A stretch of DNA of 13,266 bases from CAYMOV01 sp964392085 (GCA_964392085.1 CAYMOV010000067.1:1-13266); one strand, 5' to 3'; positions 6,691 through 12,651 are shown, counted from the first letter of the stretch. The notes: generated by a model from the letters alone, not told the origin. Translations and numbers: made by a program.

Positions 6691-8291
6691 GGTTCGCTCC
6701 GGTCCCGCATCCTACCAAATCCTTCGTTCCCTTGGGCTTTCTCCCGGTGACCGCTCGGACGGGAAAAGTCCAGGGTCCCCCAACCCCCGGGTCTCGGATG
6801 GCCCCCCGTTTGTCTGTAACCGATCCCTTTCAATTGCGAAACCGCCGCCTGGAATACCTCTGGACGGTCAAGTCCCTCGACCCAGACCAGGGTGATGCGG
6901 TTGGAGGCCCGAATTTCGGCGTCCAATGACTTTGAGCCGGGAGCCGCATCGTAGGGTTCAAACCGGAGTTTGTCGCGAGAGCCGTAGTTCAATAGGGCGG
7001 CGACCCAATGGTTCGCGAACCCCCGGGTCTCTCCATCCTCCGTCAGGCCACTGACTAGAACCACCGCCGGGGATCCCCCCGTGAGGTTCCGCCACCTATA
7101 GGCGTGCCCGCATACCAAAAGGCCCAAGGCCACCCCGATTAGGGCCCGGCTCGCGGGTTTCGCGGCCCTCACCCACAAGCAACCCCAACCGGCGGCCCAA
7201 AAGACCAGGAGAAAATAAAGATAGCGGAAGGACAACGCGTCCCATGTCTGGGAGGAAAAAAGGAAAAACGCCGTGAAGGCAACCGTCGGCACCCAAAGGG
7301 GAGCTGCATCCCTCCAGCCCACGGCGGAATCCCTGGCCCAGCCCCTGACCCCCCAAAACGCCCCGAGGAAACCCGCGAAGACCAGGATTCGGTCCATCCA
7401 TTGCCCCAACGTTCCATCGGCGCCATTAAACGACCGGCCCAGGGGGCTGTTCTGGAGGTACCCGTAAGGGAAACCCCCGGCCCAAAACACCGGGAACACC
7501 TCCCACAAAAGGCCAAAGTTCTTTTGGACGCTCCCCCAGGGCGCAAGGGATGCGTGGACGGTCCCCGGTTGCTGGAGTGGAAGGGAACTGAGGTAGTAGA
7601 GCCCCAACCAACTACCCGCGCAACACCCCGCCAGTAAACCCGCCACCTTCGTCCATGGGTGGACGGTCCACCCTACTTCACGTTCGAGAAGCTCCATCCC
7701 GATCACCGCCAGGAGGAAGAAGAGGGTGAAGAGATCGCTGAAAACCCCGAAGGCGGCCAGGAACCCCAAACCCCAAGCCGTCCCGAGGTTCTTTCCCCAT
7801 TTCCCGGCGTTCAGGGCCAGGAGCGCCCCCACCAGCAGCGACGTGCGGAATTCACTCAGCAAGGTCCCGTAGTAGGCCACCGCCGGCGTGGCCAGGACGA
7901 GGAAGACCGCCATCCCCCAGGCGACCCGCGCCCCTCCGACCCGGCGGACCCAAAGGATCCAGCAGGCCGGCCCCAATAAGCCGAGGAAAATCGCCCCCAA
8001 GGGATCGCCCGAGGGACCCCAAACCCTGTAGAAGAACGCGGGAATCCAAAGCCGGAGGTCCATGGCTTTATGGAGGGTAAGGATCTCGTCGGGGACCCGC
8101 CCATCGGCCCAGGCGTGGACATGGTTGAGGATGGTCAACTCGTCCGTGCCGAAGGCCGGATGGCCCCGGAGGACATAGGCAAGTCTCAGGAGGAAAGCCG
8201 CGAGCAGGAGAAGGGCCCAGGCCCAAGGTCGGTTCCCGGCGGGTGCCTTCTCCGGGGCCCCGGTGCCCCGGGGAGGCGCGTCGAAAGTCAC
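6687..8291 (-). CDS. Multi-pass membrane protein, GT-C glycosyltransferase-like
   Basis: This 534-residue protein has a Pro-rich cytoplasmic N-terminus, then a membrane segment at about 22-41, and at least eight to ten further hydrophobic segments to about residue 400. A soluble C-terminal part of about 130 residues follows. Directly after the first membrane segment is GHPAFGTDELT with Asp50-Glu51; an acidic pair in the first external loop is typical of GT-C glycosyltransferases that use polyprenyl-phosphate sugars, such as the PMT/ArnT group. I infer a role in glycosylating lipid or protein at the outer face of the inner membrane, but donor and acceptor are unknown. The start is GTG at 8289-8291, overlapping the tmk stop; no Shine-Dalgarno sequence is visible, so translation probably depends on coupling to tmk. 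Its end overlaps holB by 4 nt. Fold assignment is moderate and specificity open. Confidence 0.8.
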   Translation of the reverse strand: MTFDAPPRGTGAPEKAPAGNRPWAWALLLLAAFLLRLAYVLRGHPAFGTDELTILNHVHAWADGRVPDEILTLHKAMDLRLWIPAFFYRVWGPSGDPLGAIFLGLLGPACWILWVRRVGGARVAWGMAVFLVLATPAVAYYGTLLSEFRTSLLVGALLALNAGKWGKNLGTAWGLGFLAAFGVFSDLFTLFFLLAVIGMELLEREVGWTVHPWTKVAGLLAGCCAGSWLGLYYLSSLPLQQPGTVHASLAPWGSVQKNFGLLWEVFPVFWAGGFPYGYLQNSPLGRSFNGADGTLGQWMDRILVFAGFLGAFWGVRGWARDSAVGWRDAAPLWVPTVAFTAFFLFSSQTWDALSFRYLYFLLVFWAAGWGCLWVRAAKPASRALIGVALGLLVCGHAYRWRNLTGGSPAVVLVSGLTEDGETRGFANHWVAALLNYGSRDKLRFEPYDAAPGSKSLDAEIRASNRITLVWVEGLDRPEVFQAAVSQLKGIGYRQTGGHPRPGGWGTLDFSRPSGHREKAQGNEGFGRMRDRSEP

Positions 8292-8926
8292 CGGAGGAAG
8301 CGATCCAGTTTCGATTGGAGAGATCGGAGGACGGACGCGGATAATTCCTGCGCCGGTTGGGTGGCGTCGAGAATCTTAAACCGGGCCTTTTCCGACCGCG
8401 CCAACCGGAGGAATGTGGCCCGCACGGCCTGGTGGAATTTCAGGTGTTCCCTTTCCATGCGGTCCGTTTTGCCCTTCGACCGCTTCCCCGCCCTTGCCAA
8501 GCCGACCTCCACGGGAAGGTCCAACAGGAAGGTCAGGTCGGGTTTTAAACCGCCCGTGGCTTCCCGATTCAAGCGTTCCAACCGGGGGATCGACAAACCC
8601 CGGCCCCCGCCCTGGTAGGCCAAGGTCGAGTCGGTATAACGGTCGCAAAGAACCGTCCATCCACGGGCTAAAGCGGGCCGCACAACGCCGGCCACGTGAT
8701 CCGCCCGGTCCGCGAGGAAAAGGAAGAGCTCGGCCTCGGACTCAGGCTTCACCTCGGAATGCAGGAGGAGTTGCCGGATCTTCTTTCCCAGGAACGATCC
8801 ACCGGGCTCACAGGTCACCACCGTGGGGATCCCGCGCGATTTGAGGTGGTCCGCCAAGAGGCGGATCTGGGTGGATTTGCCGGAGCCCTCAGGGCCCTCG
8901 AAGGTGACGAAGAAGCCTTGTTTCAT
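8288..8926 (-). CDS. tmk: Thymidylate kinase
   Basis: Thymidylate kinase phosphorylates dTMP to dTDP with ATP, an essential cytosolic step in dTTP supply. The 212-residue protein is of normal length. It shows the P-loop GPEGSGKST (11-19), the EPGGS segment (40-44, commonly EPGGT), LFLADRADHV (69-78), the dTMP-site DRY motif CDRYTDSTLAYQGGGRGL (94-111), and a LID region KRSKGKTDRMEREHLKFHQAVR (148-169). The ATG at 8924-8926 gives MKQGFFVTFEGPEGSGKST, the expected N-terminus. No Shine-Dalgarno sequence precedes it; the bases before ATG are TTGTCCCC. A weak -10-like element lies at the distance expected for a leaderless transcript. This is the first gene after the ribosomal-block terminator and heads a GTGA-coupled trio with the membrane protein and holB. 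Confidence 0.97.
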   Translation of the reverse strand: MKQGFFVTFEGPEGSGKSTQIRLLADHLKSRGIPTVVTCEPGGSFLGKKIRQLLLHSEVKPESEAELFLFLADRADHVAGVVRPALARGWTVLCDRYTDSTLAYQGGGRGLSIPRLERLNREATGGLKPDLTFLLDLPVEVGLARAGKRSKGKTDRMEREHLKFHQAVRATFLRLARSEKARFKILDATQPAQELSASVLRSLQSKLDRFLR

Positions 8927-8932
8927 GGGGAC

Positions 8933-8959
8933 AAGATAACACGAAGGCGGCTAAAACAA
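8933..8959 (-). promoter_or_regulatory. Weak candidate promoter for tmk
   Basis: On the minus strand, TATCTT (8933-8938, four of six matches to TATAAT) ends six bases before the tmk ATG, and TTGTTT (8954-8959, three of six matches to TTGACA) lies 15 bp further upstream, touching the terminator. Some promoter is expected here because a strong terminator lies immediately upstream. The boxes are weak and the spacing short, so the exact assignment is uncertain. Confidence 0.3.
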
Positions 8960-8994
8960 AAAAGCCCCAGGAAGGAAACTTCCTGGGGCTTTTT
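8959..8994 (-). terminator. Strong intrinsic terminator of the rplJ-rplL block
   Basis: AAAAAGCCCCAGGAAG (8959-8974) and CTTCCTGGGGCTTTTT (8979-8994) form a perfect 16-bp stem with a four-base loop. On the minus strand the GC-rich stem ends in six T residues, 60 bp after the rplL stop. The arms begin and end in A and T runs, so the structure could also stop transcription from the other strand. Confidence 0.93.
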
Positions 8995-9054
8995 GGGATC
9001 CCGCAGCCCACTTACGCGGGCCTCGGTAAGATTTTCGGGCCGTGAGCCCGGAAA

Positions 9055-9426
9055 TTACTTGATCTCGAGCTCGGCGCCGGACTCCTTGAACTTGGCCACG
9101 ATCTCGTCGGCTTCGGCCTTGGCGATCCCGGTCTTGACGGGCTTCGGCGCGCCGTCGACCAGGTCCTTGGCTTCCTTCAGGCCCAGGCCGGTGACTTCGC
9201 GGACCACCTTGATGACGGAAATTTTGTTCCCGCCGGCGGCCTTCAAGATCACGTCGAACCCGGTCTTCTCCTCGGCGGCGGCGGCCGCAGGGCCGGCGGC
9301 GGCGGCGGCCACGGGGGCCGCGGCGGACACGCCGAACTTCTCCTCGAGGGCCTTCACCAGCTCGTTCAACTCGAGCACGGTCATGCCTTCGATCGCCTTG
9401 ATGAAATCATCCTTTGTCATCGCCAT
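9055..9426 (-). CDS. rplL: 50S ribosomal protein L7/L12
   Basis: L7/L12 forms the dimeric stalk of the large subunit that recruits and activates translational GTPases such as EF-Tu and EF-G. The 123-residue protein has the usual layout: an N-terminal dimerisation helix region (DDFIKAIEGMTVLELNELVKALEEKFGV), an Ala-rich flexible hinge with runs of Ala/Pro at about 34-50, and a C-terminal domain from EKTGFDVILKAAG to ELEIK, including the conserved KISVIKVVREVTGLGLKEAKDLV. The ATG at 9424-9426 has AAGGA five bases upstream; a second in-frame ATG at 9418-9420 is less well placed. It follows rplJ by 58 bp and is the last gene before the terminator. L12 is made in multiple copies per L10, which fits its strong ribosome site. 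Confidence 0.98.
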   Translation of the reverse strand: MAMTKDDFIKAIEGMTVLELNELVKALEEKFGVSAAAPVAAAAAGPAAAAAEEKTGFDVILKAAGGNKISVIKVVREVTGLGLKEAKDLVDGAPKPVKTGIAKAEADEIVAKFKESGAELEIK

Positions 9427-9454
9427 GTCGTTCCTTCTCCTTCAGTGATGGCCG

Positions 9455-9472
9455 GGAGCCCCGAGGGGCTCC
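9455..9472 (-). other. Short perfect hairpin in the rplJ-rplL spacer
   Basis: GGAGCCCC (9455-9462) and GGGGCTCC (9465-9472) form a perfect 8-bp GC-rich stem around a two-base centre, between the rplJ stop and the rplL ribosome site. It has no following T run, so it is unlikely to be an intrinsic terminator. It may act as an RNA processing or stability element, or influence rplL initiation; the role is inferred only from position. Confidence 0.45.
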
Positions 9473-9484
9473 GTGGCGCGTGGA

Positions 9485-10024
9485 TTAAGCGGTTTTCGCC
9501 TTCGCGACGGCGCTCAGTGCGTAAACCAGTTTGCGTTGCGTACCGGACAAGACCATGACCAAGCCGACGATCGGAGCCTTCATGCTGCCGAACGCCTTGG
9601 CCAGGAGCTGTTCCCGGCTGGGCAGGTTCGCGAGGGCCTTGATGTCCTTGTCGGACATCTTCTGGCCGTCCACCCAACCGCCACGGACCGTGAGCTTCTC
9701 ATGGTCCTTGGCGAACTTGGAGAGGACCCGGGCAGGAGCCACCGCGTCACCCATGGCGAGCGCCAGGGCCGTCGGGCCGGACAGGAAATCGTCCAGCACG
9801 TTGATGTCGGCCTGCTTGAGCGCGATCTTCGCCAGGGTGTTCTTCACCACGTGCAGTTCCACCTTCTCCTTGAACAGGAGCGAGCGGAGCTGGGTGACCT
9901 CTTCCACCGTGAGACCGGCGTTCACCATGACCACCGCCGACTTACAGGCCTTCAGCCGGTCGGTCATCTTGGCGACCACCTCGACCTTGTCGGGTTTAGG
10001 TTGCCGTTTCTTCGTATCAGCCAA
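9485..10024 (-). CDS. rplJ: 50S ribosomal protein L10
   Basis: L10 anchors the L7/L12 dimers to 23S rRNA at the stalk base and, as L10(L12)4, is known to repress its own mRNA. Recognisable parts are MTDRLKACKSAVVMVNAGLTVEEVTQLRSLL, the RNA-binding segment VELHVVKNTLAKIAL, SGPTALALAMGD, and the C-terminal helix region that carries L12. The frame opens at a GTG (10031-10033), but I prefer TTG at 10022-10024: GAGGTGAT, an excellent anti-16S match, then sits at normal spacing before the TTG, whereas it overlaps the GTG itself. This gives 179 residues (182 from the GTG). The gene is preceded by an L10-leader-like RNA and a terminator, and is followed by rplL. Confidence 0.96.
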   Translation of the reverse strand: MADTKKRQPKPDKVEVVAKMTDRLKACKSAVVMVNAGLTVEEVTQLRSLLFKEKVELHVVKNTLAKIALKQADINVLDDFLSGPTALALAMGDAVAPARVLSKFAKDHEKLTVRGGWVDGQKMSDKDIKALANLPSREQLLAKAFGSMKAPIVGLVMVLSGTQRKLVYALSAVAKAKTA

Positions 10025-10062
10025 TCGAATCACCTCTTTTCCCCATCATCTTTTCCAGATGC

Positions 10063-10096
10063 GTCCCGCCGCCGGCCTTACGGCTTGCGGCGGGAC
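10063..10096 (-). other. Hairpin between attenuator and rplJ start
   Basis: GTCCCGCCGC (10063-10072) and GCGGCGGGAC (10087-10096) form a perfect 10-bp GC-rich stem, with a small inner GCC/GGC pairing across the loop. It lies between the leader terminator and the rplJ ribosome site. On the minus strand it has no T run after it. It may protect the 5' end of read-through mRNA or insulate the ribosome site from upstream pairing; this is inference. Confidence 0.5.
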
Positions 10097-10108
10097 AAGG
10101 GGAGGGGT

Positions 10109-10148
10109 AAAAAAAAGCCCCTCACCCGAGAACGTCCGGGTGAGGGGC
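10109..10148 (-). terminator. Intrinsic terminator/attenuator in the rplJ leader
   Basis: On the minus strand GCCCCTCACCCG (10148-10137) pairs perfectly with CGGGTGAGGGGC (10128-10117) around an 8-base loop, followed immediately by eight T residues (10116-10109). This is a textbook intrinsic terminator, but it sits upstream of rplJ inside a conserved ribosomal operon, just after an L10-leader-like structure. It therefore most likely acts as a regulated attenuator. L10(L12)4-dependent transcription attenuation of rplJL is established in Bacillus subtilis; its operation here is inferred from the layout. Confidence 0.85.
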
Positions 10149-10164
10149 AAGTGAATGCCGTCAC

Positions 10165-10264
10165 CGGATCATCTCGGCGGGCTTGCCACCCTTCGTCAGG
10201 TGGATTACGCCCCAAAGGGCGCCCGCTGTCTTTGACATCCGTCGACCCGCGTTGGCCGCGGGTC
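10165..10264 (-). ncRNA. L10 leader RNA (rplJL autoregulatory leader)
   Basis: This is a structured 5' leader expected to bind the L10(L12)4 complex. On the minus strand a first hairpin, GACCCGCG/CGCGGGTC (10264-10244), precedes the core. The core has the L10-leader-like segment TCAAAGACAGCGGGC. GCGGGC (10226-10221) pairs with GCCCGC (10182-10177) and encloses two hairpins: CGCCC/GGGCG, and CCACC/GGTGG separated by TGACGAAG. CGAGATGAT follows the closing strand. The three-way-junction shape and the AAGACAG and CCGAG sequences resemble the L10 leader family as I remember it. The position directly upstream of rplJ and of a terminator supports the call. Ends are approximate; a covariance-model search would settle it. 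Confidence 0.75.
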
Positions 10265-10311
10265 CCGATTTCAACCGCTCCACGCCCCCTTGGGGGGCGG
10301 GTTCGGAAACG

Positions 10312-11025
10312 TCAGTCCTTTTCGATCGCCTTCATGTAACCGGCGGTCTCCAGCTTCACGCCGGGCCCCATGGTGGAGGAAAGCGTGGCGGACATCAGGT
10401 ACACGCCCTTCGAGGCGGCGGGTTTGGCCGCCACCAGGGCCTTGATGACGGTCTCGGCGTTCTCGCTGATCTGCTGCTCGCTGAACTGGAGCTTACCGAT
10501 GCCGGTGTGGCAGATGCCCGCGTCGTCCACGCGGTACTCGATCTTACCGGCCTTGATTTCCCTGACGGCTTTGCCCACGTCGGGCGTCACGGTCCCGGAC
10601 TTCGGGTTCGGCATCATGCCCTTGGGGCCCAACACCTTCCCGAGCTTACCGGCTTCCCGCATGATGTCCGGCGTGGCGACCAGGACGTCGAAGTCCAGGA
10701 AACCCGCGGCGATCTTTTCCACCAGGTCGGTGGCTCCCGCCAGGTCGGCCCCGGCGTCCTCGGCTTCCTTGATTTTCTCGCCCTTGGCCAAGACCACCAC
10801 GCGCAGGGTCTTGCCCGTGCCGTGGGGGAGTGAAACGGTTCCACGGACCTGCTGGTCCGCCTTCTTGGGATCCACCCCGAGCCGGATATGCAGCTCGACG
10901 GTTTCGTTGAACTTCGCGGGGGCGGCCTTCTTGACCACTCCGGCCGCGTCGATGAGGGAGTACAGCTTGGTGCGGTCCACCAACTCCCGGTTCTTCTTGG
11001 CTCGCTTGCTTCCCTTGATCGCCAT
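10312..11025 (-). CDS. rplA: 50S ribosomal protein L1
   Basis: L1 binds 23S rRNA to form the mobile L1 stalk near the tRNA exit site, and in many bacteria it represses the rplK-rplA mRNA. The 237-residue protein has the usual length and landmarks: KRAKKNRELVDRTKLYSLIDA near the N-terminus, KFNETVELHIRLGVDPKKADQQVRGTVSLPHGTGK, VLVATPDIMREAGKLGKVLGPKGMMPNPKSGTVT (the L1 signature region), and KIEYRVDDAGICHTGIGK. The frame is open upstream to 11166, but ATG at 11023-11025 gives MAIKGSKRAKK and has a perfect AGGAGG six bases upstream, so the longer version is rejected. It follows rplK by 184 bp, an unusually long spacer, and precedes the L10 leader. Confidence 0.97.
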   Translation of the reverse strand: MAIKGSKRAKKNRELVDRTKLYSLIDAAGVVKKAAPAKFNETVELHIRLGVDPKKADQQVRGTVSLPHGTGKTLRVVVLAKGEKIKEAEDAGADLAGATDLVEKIAAGFLDFDVLVATPDIMREAGKLGKVLGPKGMMPNPKSGTVTPDVGKAVREIKAGKIEYRVDDAGICHTGIGKLQFSEQQISENAETVIKALVAAKPAASKGVYLMSATLSSTMGPGVKLETAGYMKAIEKD

Positions 11026-11209
11026 GCTCGGCCTCCTGTGGTTCAAACGGTCCCGAGGGACCTCCCACTTAAAATCAGCTGATGGCGGTCGGCCGTCAGC
11101 TGTCAGCTTAAGCTTCAAATCGTTCAGCCGACCACCCCGCCGTGCTGAGGCCTCAAGCCGAGGCACTCTCTTGGCGGTGCCGCGCTAAAAGGCGCGGTAC
11201 GAGCGCTTC
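11026..11209. other. Structured rplA-rplK spacer with TCAGCTG repeats
   Basis: No gene is seen. The 184-bp stretch contains several inverted repeats. An imperfect 9-bp stem lies shortly after rplK (GTGCCGCGC 11177-11185 with GCGCGGTAC 11192-11200). A long-range pair GGTCGGC/GCCGACC (11087-11093, 11127-11133) encloses repeated TCAGC(T) words, and a perfect GGTCCC/GGGACC stem (11049-11062) lies just before the rplA ribosome site. TCAGCTG occurs at 11075 and 11096, and TCAGCTT at 11103. None of the stems has a T run, so they are not intrinsic terminators; RNA processing or a dispersed intergenic repeat is possible. Confidence 0.5.
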
Positions 11210-11790
11210 TTACTTCTGGATCTCAATCCCCATGCTGCGGGCCGTACCCTCAACCATCCGCACCGCCGCCGGGATCTCATGGGCGTTCAGGTCGGGCATC
11301 TTGGTCTTGGCGATTTNNNNNNNNNNNNNNNNNNNNNNNNNNNNNNNNNNNNNNNNNNNNNNNNNNNNNNNNNNNNNNNNNNNNNNNNNNNNNNNNNNNN
11401 NNNNNNNNNNNNNNNNACCGCCGCCGGGATCTCATGGGCGTTCAGGTCGGGCATCTTGGTCTTGGCGATTTCCTCGACTTGCTTGCCCGTCACCTTGCCC
11501 ACCATCTGCTTGTTGGGGACCGGCGAACCCTTGGCCAGGCCGGCCGCCTTGAGCAGCAACACCGAGGCCGGAGGGGTCTTGGTGATGAAGGTGAAGGAGC
11601 GGTCCTTATAGATGGAGATGACCACCGGGATGATCAGGCCGTCCTGCTTCTGGGTGAGCGCGTTGAACTGCTTGCAGAACTCCATGATGTTCACGCCGTG
11701 CTGGCCGAGGGCCGGGCCCACGGGGGGCGCCGGGTTCGCCTTGCCGGCGGGGATCTGCAACTTCACGATCGCGTTGATTTCTTTCGCCAT
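11210..11790 (-). CDS. rplK: 50S ribosomal protein L11, interrupted by an assembly gap
   Basis: L11 binds the GTPase-associated centre of 23S rRNA and is the thiostrepton-site protein. From ATG at 11788-11790 (GAGGA upstream) the frame reads MAKEINAIVKLQIPAGKANPAPPVGPALGQ and then GVNIMEFCKQFNA, the standard L11 N-terminal domain. It continues to KMPDLNAHEIPAA, where 100 Ns interrupt. Beyond the Ns the other side repeats the same 55 bases and continues in the correct phase as VRMVEGTARSMGIEIQK and TAA (11210-11212). Removing the Ns plus one 55-base copy (155 bases) restores an uninterrupted 141-residue L11, exactly the family length. Read literally, the Ns shift the frame and give a false C-terminus, so automatic annotation may split or truncate this intact gene. 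It lies between nusG and rplA. Confidence 0.95.
11262..11316. repeat. Contig-end overlap, copy 1 (55 bp)
   Basis: This 55-bp stretch is identical to 11417-11471 and ends exactly where the N run begins. It encodes part of the L11 C-terminal domain. It is the duplicated tip of one contig rather than a biological repeat. Confidence 0.95.
11317..11416. other. 100-N assembly gap, probably of true length below zero
   Basis: Exactly 100 Ns, a conventional placeholder for a gap of unknown size. Because both flanks end in the same 55 bases and rplK becomes complete when they are merged, no sequence is actually missing here. Confidence 0.97.
11417..11471. repeat. Contig-end overlap, copy 2 (55 bp)
   Basis: Identical to 11262-11316 and starting directly at the end of the N run. 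Together the two copies show that the adjacent contigs overlap by 55 bases, a length that would fit a de Bruijn graph k-mer of 55. Confidence 0.95.
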
Positions 11791-11811
11791 GACGACTCTT
11801 CCTCAATTCCT

Positions 11812-11877
11812 GGGTTGGGGCTGACGCCACTGGGGGGTGGTTACAACCCGTTTCAAAACCGGCGGCTTTTAGCCGCC
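11812..11877 (-). promoter_or_regulatory. Structured rplK leader, candidate L1 regulatory site
   Basis: The nusG-rplK spacer folds on the minus strand into two hairpins. The first is GGCGGCT/AGCCGCC around AAA (11861-11877). The second has an outer stem GGGTTG/CAACCC (11844-11849 with 11812-11817) and an inner CCAC/GTGG stem separated by an asymmetric internal loop. It lies about 20 bases before the rplK start and ribosome site. L1 is known to bind a leader of this general form upstream of rplK in Escherichia coli; here the match is by position and shape only. Confidence 0.35.
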
Positions 11878-11919
11878 CACCTCACGTTACAGAAGCCATT
11901 TCGGTTTTTAAAACGGCCC

Positions 11920-12450
11920 CTACTCTTTTTCGACCTGGTGGAATTCCAGCTCGACGGGGGTCTGGCGGCCGAAAATCGTCACCATGACCTTGACCCGTTC
12001 CCGCTCGGGGTTGATGTCCTCGACGGACCCCGAGAAGTTCGCGAACGGCCCTTCCATGACCTTGACCAGGTCGCCCTTGTCGAACTGGGTCTTGAGGGCC
12101 CGGCGCTCCCGCCGCTTCCCGATATGCTCGAGAATGGCGGTGACTTCCTCTTCCGGCAACGGCGTGGGCTTGTTGCCCACCCCCACGAAGGACGTCACCT
12201 TCGGGGTGTTACGGACCACGTACCAGGAGTTTTCCTCCAGGTCCATCTCCACCAACAGGTAGCCCGGGAAGAACTTCTTGTTGGTGACCCGCTTCTTGCC
12301 GTTGCGGGTTTCCGTCACCTCTTCCGAGGGAATCAGGATCTGGAAGATCTTGTCTTCCATCCCCATGCTCTTAATCCGGCTCTCGAGGTTGGCTTTAACC
12401 TTCTGCTCGTACCCCGAGTAAGTGTTGATCACGTACCAGCGCTTCGACAT
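11920..12450 (-). CDS. nusG: Transcription termination/antitermination factor NusG
   Basis: NusG binds RNA polymerase through its NGN domain and links it to ribosomes or Rho through its KOW domain. The 176-residue protein has the normal length. The NGN domain begins KRWYVINTYSGYEQKVKANLESRI and includes KKFFPGYLLVEMDLEENSWYVVRNTPKVTSFVG. After a linker (EHIGKRRERRALK) the KOW domain FDKGDLVKVMEGPFANFSGSVEDINPERERVKVMVTIFGRQTPVELEFHQVEKE follows. The ATG at 12448-12450 matches the usual N-terminus; the upstream GAGG is about 12 bases away, so the ribosome site is weak, and coupling to secE (15 nt upstream) is plausible. The secE-nusG-rplK order is standard. Confidence 0.98.
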   Translation of the reverse strand: MSKRWYVINTYSGYEQKVKANLESRIKSMGMEDKIFQILIPSEEVTETRNGKKRVTNKKFFPGYLLVEMDLEENSWYVVRNTPKVTSFVGVGNKPTPLPEEEVTAILEHIGKRRERRALKTQFDKGDLVKVMEGPFANFSGSVEDINPERERVKVMVTIFGRQTPVELEFHQVEKE

Positions 12451-12465
12451 GTTGGGCCCCGCCTC

Positions 12466-12651
12466 TTATTTGATGACTATCGACATCAGCTCGGTGATGA
12501 CCCAATCGAAGGCGAAAAGCGCCACCAAGCACAACCCTACCGTCGCGAGAACAACCGCGGTCGACCCCTGGACTTCCGCCTTGGAAGGCCAGGAAATCTT
12601 CCGGTATTCGGACCGGGCTTCCGCGTAAAAGACCTTCAGGTTTTCGAACAT
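12466..12651 (-). CDS. secE: Preprotein translocase subunit SecE
   Basis: SecE is the small subunit that clamps SecY in the SecYEG inner-membrane channel. From ATG at 12649-12651 the protein has 61 residues, the minimal bacterial form. It has an amphipathic N-terminal helix (FENLKVFYAEARSEYRKI), the conserved cytoplasmic WPSK motif (21-24), and one membrane segment at about 30-55. AGAGGA lies about 11 bases before this ATG. The frame is open further to a TTG at 12724-12726, which would add 25 hydrophilic residues (MSKPQDARADKGLG...), but no ribosome site precedes it. Some SecE proteins do have such extensions, and the added codons are GC3-rich like real genes, so the longer form cannot be excluded. 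The gene is co-directional with nusG, 15 nt upstream of it. Confidence 0.9.
   Translation of the reverse strand: MFENLKVFYAEARSEYRKISWPSKAEVQGSTAVVLATVGLCLVALFAFDWVITELMSIVIK

Noticed and set aside
4760..6895. A 711-codon open frame on the plus strand
   Set aside because: It lies opposite metG and holB, both of which have clear family motifs. Long antisense frames are common in GC-rich DNA, and this translation shows no recognisable domain.
10312..11166. Longer L1 with a 47-residue N-terminal extension
   Set aside because: The extension covers the repeat-rich spacer and lacks L1 similarity, and the internal ATG has a perfect AGGAGG site and the normal L1 N-terminus.
11177..11200. Hairpin after rplK as an intrinsic terminator
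   Set aside because: No T run follows on the minus strand, and rplA downstream has a strong ribosome site and is expected to be co-transcribed.
11287..11790. A 167-residue L11 variant ending KSPRPRCPT
   Set aside because: The ending is produced by reading through the Ns in a shifted frame; the true C-terminus lies beyond the duplicated contig tip.
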